DNA of 64,000 nt from NCBI RefSeq assembly GCF_013523055.1, contig NZ_JAAMQM010000001.1, positions 124,001 to 188,000 of the forward strand. The letters are read 5' to 3'. The translations under genes and the position numbers were made by a program. Positions 61,401 to 64,000 of this stretch are shown here, piece after piece; the first letter of the stretch is position 1, and each line of letters opens with the position of its first letter. This DNA is from Pseudomonas capeferrum (GTDB lineage: Bacteria > Pseudomonadota > Gammaproteobacteria > Pseudomonadales > Pseudomonadaceae). The notes beneath the pieces are model-generated. The model did no database searches. It had not been told where the DNA came from and was given only the letters and a program-made list of their open reading frames with translations.

Positions 61401-64000
61401 TGCCCAGGGATAATTTTGGGCATAAGCGCATAAGTTCGCGGCCCCATATGAGCGAAGCGCTCCCCTGTTCCGGCAGTCAGGTTGGTCATATCCAGCCTTT
61501 GGGCCTTGCCTTTTGCGTCCAGGGTCGAGTCGACGATCGAGGTCGCTACCGTCGCTTGAGTGCTAACCAGCCAGCCGTCGGCAAGAGAGGAATCGAATGA
61601 TAGTCCTCTTTCAAACGAAGGGTTGTAGAGCAGGTTCTCTCCACCAGCCGTCGACAGCGACGCATGGATATCGGTAATCGACTGCCCTTGAGCAGTGGTG
61701 TCCTTCCCCAGTTGGCTGACGGTAGTACCCAGGGTTTGCAGGGCAGATGCGTCCGCTTTCTTGGCAACCTCCGCCAGGGCACTTGCAGCTGCTGCCGCTG
61801 CATCGGTGGCCACCTTGTCGGTAACCGCGACCCAGGCGGACCCCCTCCATCGTTTCGGTGTGTTAGCGTTGCCCGTGGTATCGATCCACAAGTTCTGTAA
61901 CAAGCGGTCGACCGCGGCCGGAGCGGTGGACTGGACCAAGACCTTGCCTTTGCTCCCAGCAAGATCAGATGCAGCCTGAGCCGCGCTCTGGGCGTTGGAG
62001 ACGTTCTGGTTTGTGGTATCCAGACGGCTACCGAGCTGGGTGACCTGGGTACTGTTCGCTGCCAGTCCCTGCTCGGTCTTCTCGACACGGCCGGTCAGCA
62101 CCGTGGTTGCCTGTGTGTTGGCAGCGGCGGCCTCGATGTTCGCCTGCCCATTGTCGCGCCAGCCAGTAACGGTAGACCCGAGTTCCAGCTGGGCGCGGTC
62201 CACTTCCATGAAACCACCAGAGGCAGCCGAACCAGGCGTGCGCAGACGGAAGATCACCCCTACAGTGACCGCGTCAGCGGGCAGTTCAACGGTAGTGAAG
62301 CTGACCCGCTGCCAGTCCGCCGACAAGACAATAGCGCCTCCCGCTGTCGCTCCTGTATACAGCGTTATCCCGGCGGCATTGCGCGCCTGAACAAACATTT
62401 GGTACCAAAGGCCCGTGCCGCCCCTGACATAGGAAGACAAGGTATAGACCTGCCCTTGGGAGCCAGGAGCGCGCCGCGCAATGAAGGGGGCAAGATCCAC
62501 GTAGCTGCTGGCACCTGCCAGTCCGGACGCCTCCACGCGCTGTGCCTTGCCTGCCGGATCCAGCGTTGATGTCACTAGCGAGCGAGTCGCGGTGACACCA
62601 GAGGAGGGAGTAACGCCCCACCCATCCGCAAGTGTCGCGTCGCCAGGATTGACCTTGTCGAACGACGGGTTGAACAGGATGTTCTCACTGCCGGCGTTCG
62701 GCAAAGCCGCATCGATCCGGGTCAGCGATTGCCCTTGCGCCGTCAGGTCCTGCCCCTGTTGCTTGACCTCATTACTCAAGACCTGGACGGTCGACGCTTC
62801 GGCCTTCTTGCTCACGGCATCGGTCAGCGAGGTCAGCGCCTGGCTCTGCGAGTTGATCTGCTGGTCCTGGGCGATATCCTTCTGCTCGGTCGCGGTCACC
62901 TTGCTGCTGAGCTGCTGCAGCGCGGTCGAGCTGGCCTTGCCATCCAGGCTGGTCTGTAGGCCGTCGATGCGCTTGCCCTCGGACGTCAGCTTGCCCTCGG
63001 CGACCGAGATGCGGACGGTCAGGCTGTCGACCACCGAGGCGTCGGCTTTCTTGGCCACATTCCCATTGGTGGTGGTCAGACTGGCTTGCAGACCATTGAT
63101 CTGCGTGGCCTGTGCCGTGGTCTTCCCGTCCAGGGTGCTGACGTCGGTTTCGACCTTCGACACGCGCGCGGCGGTACCGCTGGCCGTGACGATGGCTTGG
63201 CCGACGTCGGTCCAGTAGGTGGTGTTCGGCGGTGGCGTGTTGAGCGGTACCACTTTTAGGGCCTGGTACAGCTTGCCGTCGGCGCCGAGGGCGCTCTGAT
63301 TGATGCCGTAGGTCTTGTCCTTGCGGTACGGCAAGGAGCCCGCCAGCGTCGACACGGCAGTGATCTGCTGCTGCAGCTCGGACTTGGCGTCGCTGACGTC
63401 CTGGCTCACTCCACTGATCTGGAGCTGCAGGGCGTTCTTGGTGGTGGTCAGCGAGTTGTTCACGTCGCTGATCTGCTTGGCCAGCTCGGTCTTGGTCAGG
63501 CCGACCCGCTCGTTGACCGAGCCCGGGCCGCTGCCATCGATGAGCTCGATCTTCTCGATCTTGCTGGTGAGCTCCTTGCCCAGCTCGCTCTCGGTGATCT
63601 GGTCCTTGATCTGCTCGAGGATGGGACCGGCGTCAGCGCTGGCCATGCCAGGAACAAGCGTGCCGTCCGCGGGGAACCACGCGCCGATGTTGCCGGATCG
63701 GTCGACCAGGCGTGCCCAGAAGAAAAACCGCTGTCCCGCGCGCAGCCCCTGCATGACGTGTTCGGATTGCGGGTAGGCCAGGTCCGTCAGCTTGGCGGCG
63801 CTCTCCAGGGCAGCTCCCTCGCCGTACCAGATCTCCGTGCGCTGGGTGTCTTCCGCACCTGGTGGAAAAGTCCACTTCAGGCCGATGCCGAACAGCAGGC
63901 TTTCGGTGGTCAGGCTGGTGATCGCGGGCGGCAGCCCTTCCTTGCCGGTCAGCTGGGTGAGGATCGAGCTCTTCCAGGTCGACGAGATATCGAAGGCGCT
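58421..64000 (-). CDS. Lambda J-like phage tail tip/host-specificity protein, 5' end beyond window
   Basis: At least 1,859 residues; the start lies right of the window. The beginning shown (SAFDISSTWKSSILTQLTGK, then FPPGAEDTQRTEIWYGEG) and the fibronectin-like FFFWARLVDRSGNIGAWFP match the later part of lambda J-type proteins. Then comes a long coiled-coil and beta region with many STLDGKTTAQATQINGL-like heptads (DUF1983 style). Three related modules start GSENILFNPSF, GGENLLYNPSF and GGENLFYNPTF and end TGWRDN; a linker (AQSAAQAASDLAGSKGKV to WVAVTDKVATDA) is present twice. The C-terminus has TFAVYSDQFAILNSNGGG and a receptor-binding-like end. It should contact the host surface. Confidence 0.93.
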   Translation of the reverse strand, partial: SAFDISSTWKSSILTQLTGKEGLPPAITSLTTESLLFGIGLKWTFPPGAEDTQRTEIWYGEGAALESAAKLTDLAYPQSEHVMQGLRAGQRFFFWARLVDRSGNIGAWFPADGTLVPGMASADAGPILEQIKDQITESELGKELTSKIEKIELIDGSGPGSVNERVGLTKTELAKQISDVNNSLTTTKNALQLQISGVSQDVSDAKSELQQQITAVSTLAGSLPYRKDKTYGINQSALGADGKLYQALKVVPLNTPPPNTTYWTDVGQAIVTASGTAARVSKVETDVSTLDGKTTAQATQINGLQASLTTTNGNVAKKADASVVDSLTVRISVAEGKLTSEGKRIDGLQTSLDGKASSTALQQLSSKVTATEQKDIAQDQQINSQSQALTSLTDAVSKKAEASTVQVLSNEVKQQGQDLTAQGQSLTRIDAALPNAGSENILFNPSFDKVNPGDATLADGWGVTPSSGVTATRSLVTSTLDPAGKAQRVEASGLAGASSYVDLAPFIARRAPGSQGQVYTLSSYVRGGTGLWYQMFVQARNAAGITLYTGATAGGAIVLSADWQRVSFTTVELPADAVTVGVIFRLRTPGSAASGGFMEVDRAQLELGSTVTGWRDNGQANIEAAAANTQATTVLTGRVEKTEQGLAANSTQVTQLGSRLDTTNQNVSNAQSAAQAASDLAGSKGKVLVQSTAPAAVDRLLQNLWIDTTGNANTPKRWRGSAWVAVTDKVATDAAAAAASALAEVAKKADASALQTLGTTVSQLGKDTTAQGQSITDIHASLSTAGGENLLYNPSFERGLSFDSSLADGWLVSTQATVATSIVDSTLDAKGKAQRLDMTNLTAGTGERFAHMGPRTYALMPKIIPGQVLAASAYVRGTAGLLVQLYTQARSAANQNLASYGPFNLVLDGTWQRVTLVSATFPQNAASANMILGARSAPGSTLTAGFVEWDRAQLEIGSVVTGWRDNNTLTDVDIAANATATTALTGRVSQTEQGLSSASNQVTELSNSIGDVGGENLFYNPTFNKHPKLEGPAEGWELEGPATVAEERLVTSWINSAEKAHRVSLTRATSGTVYKSIRTIGDKRISVAAGQTVTASAYARRGGDPMSMRILIQWFNSAGAVLSAPNSLASPLTTTGDRLQFSAVVPTGAVKAHVYFRVYGPSSTASNGVIELARPQAEYGSRATGWRDNGQVAAAQHTETSAAVDSLSSAVSQHGNTLSSVSGRTTSLENGLTTTNGNVATAQSAAQAASDLAGSKGKVFYQSIAPAIADRLTQNLWIDTTGGANTPKRWSGSAWVAVTDKVATDASAAAQSALTQVATKASASSVDALTQRITTQEGVTTSQAESLVSLKAAIEGVAPFTGSPASWEFIGSLNGFVVNVQGGSPTLTANPAFARINGAGMLRRSGFSVDGTIYPLVRIRMRRSFTGRATGSFYWGNQEGGLAEARRVNFTIDTSTIDWQTIEVDLSGHSGWDGKTIKDFRIDMTNSGDASAVIDVAYVSIGNKTPAGSASALSSTQVLVEQQGVTLTAESKRIDTLGTSVGNTSAAVQNEVKARSDADSALSTRIDTAQAAAGSASTAVQNEATARANADAALGRQVATVQANLGNTNASVQQIATAQVNLNGRVNAQYTMRVHANDHLGVHHWAGFGIGIDNSSGTIQSTFAVYSDQFAILNSNGGGLSSPFAVVGNQTFISDAYIRSASITAAKIADASISRAKIENGAISAAKIGIAEIDTLRIRGNAVTVPVSANNPNTAVGAGENQWKELIAVTVQMDEGGYILAQFGCYQGFGSGIRKYHFQMMINGLLLAQGGGDWADGFPNLLGSIGVAAGTFVISVRWWGENPGVRVQNMTLYALGAKR

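Overview
The window is GC-rich, gene-dense bacterial chromosome that looks like a member of the Pseudomonas putida group. This is an inference. It rests on a MvaT/MvaU-type H-NS analogue, an OprD porin, P. putida-type REP elements, a pyoverdine-type MbtH plus thioesterase pair behind a PvdS-like iron-starvation box, a katB-ankB pair, and a left-hand gene order (thiolase, 3-hydroxybutyryl-CoA dehydrogenase, sensor cluster, cobF, oprD, turB, gloA) that I recall from P. putida genomes.

Layout. 1-1.2 kb: end of a thiolase and a 3-hydroxyacyl-CoA dehydrogenase. 1.2-8.3 kb: a signalling island of two hybrid histidine kinases, stand-alone CheR and CheB catalytic proteins, and two single-domain response regulators. 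8.3-15.5 kb: cobF, oprD, turB/mvaU, gloA, a shikimate-dehydrogenase-like gene, pbpG and small envelope genes. 15.7-21.8 kb: an eight-gene, almost fully overlapping operon joining a PepSY membrane protein, three small envelope proteins and a cluster A-I (Zn/Mn type) ABC importer with two substrate-binding proteins, one of which lacks the metal-ligand histidines. 21.8-26 kb: mqo, a DUF1615 lipoprotein, DUF1543 and an isochorismatase-like hydrolase. 26.1-27.3 kb: type II thioesterase and MbtH protein behind a PvdS-like promoter. 27.7 kb: a 3' remnant of pncB. 28-31.3 kb: a GabP-type permease divergent from a MocR regulator. 31.3-34.5 kb: REP elements, a frameshifted small gene and a three-gene membrane/stress operon whose last gene carries an 11-unit coding tandem repeat. 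34.5-41 kb: a xylose-isomerase-like TIM-barrel protein, CPBP protease, TauE/SafE transporter, katB-ankB and an AEC transporter. 41.2-44.5 kb: a large SF1 helicase, followed by a decayed DUF3077-like gene.

46-53.3 kb holds the most interesting unit. On the minus strand, in transcription order, it encodes a GntR/UTRA regulator, an AprA-like flavoprotein, a two-cluster ferredoxin, a sulfonate/nitrate-type ABC importer (binding protein, permease, ATPase), a HEAT-repeat protein and a DUF971 protein. Several junctions overlap by four bases, and a nested inverted-repeat operator lies just upstream of the regulator. It looks like a self-regulated import-and-redox pathway for an unknown, possibly sulfur-containing, substrate.

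53.5-56.2 kb: an exported type I 3-dehydroquinate dehydratase, a cyclodeaminase-like protein and two small proteins. 56.5-64 kb: the end of a lambda-like prophage or phage-tail cluster on the minus strand. It has a very large J-type tail tip protein (running off the window), two small tail-region proteins, a further small protein, a GH104 endolysin and a nested Rz/Rz1 spanin pair. No integrase, tRNA or attachment site is visible here.
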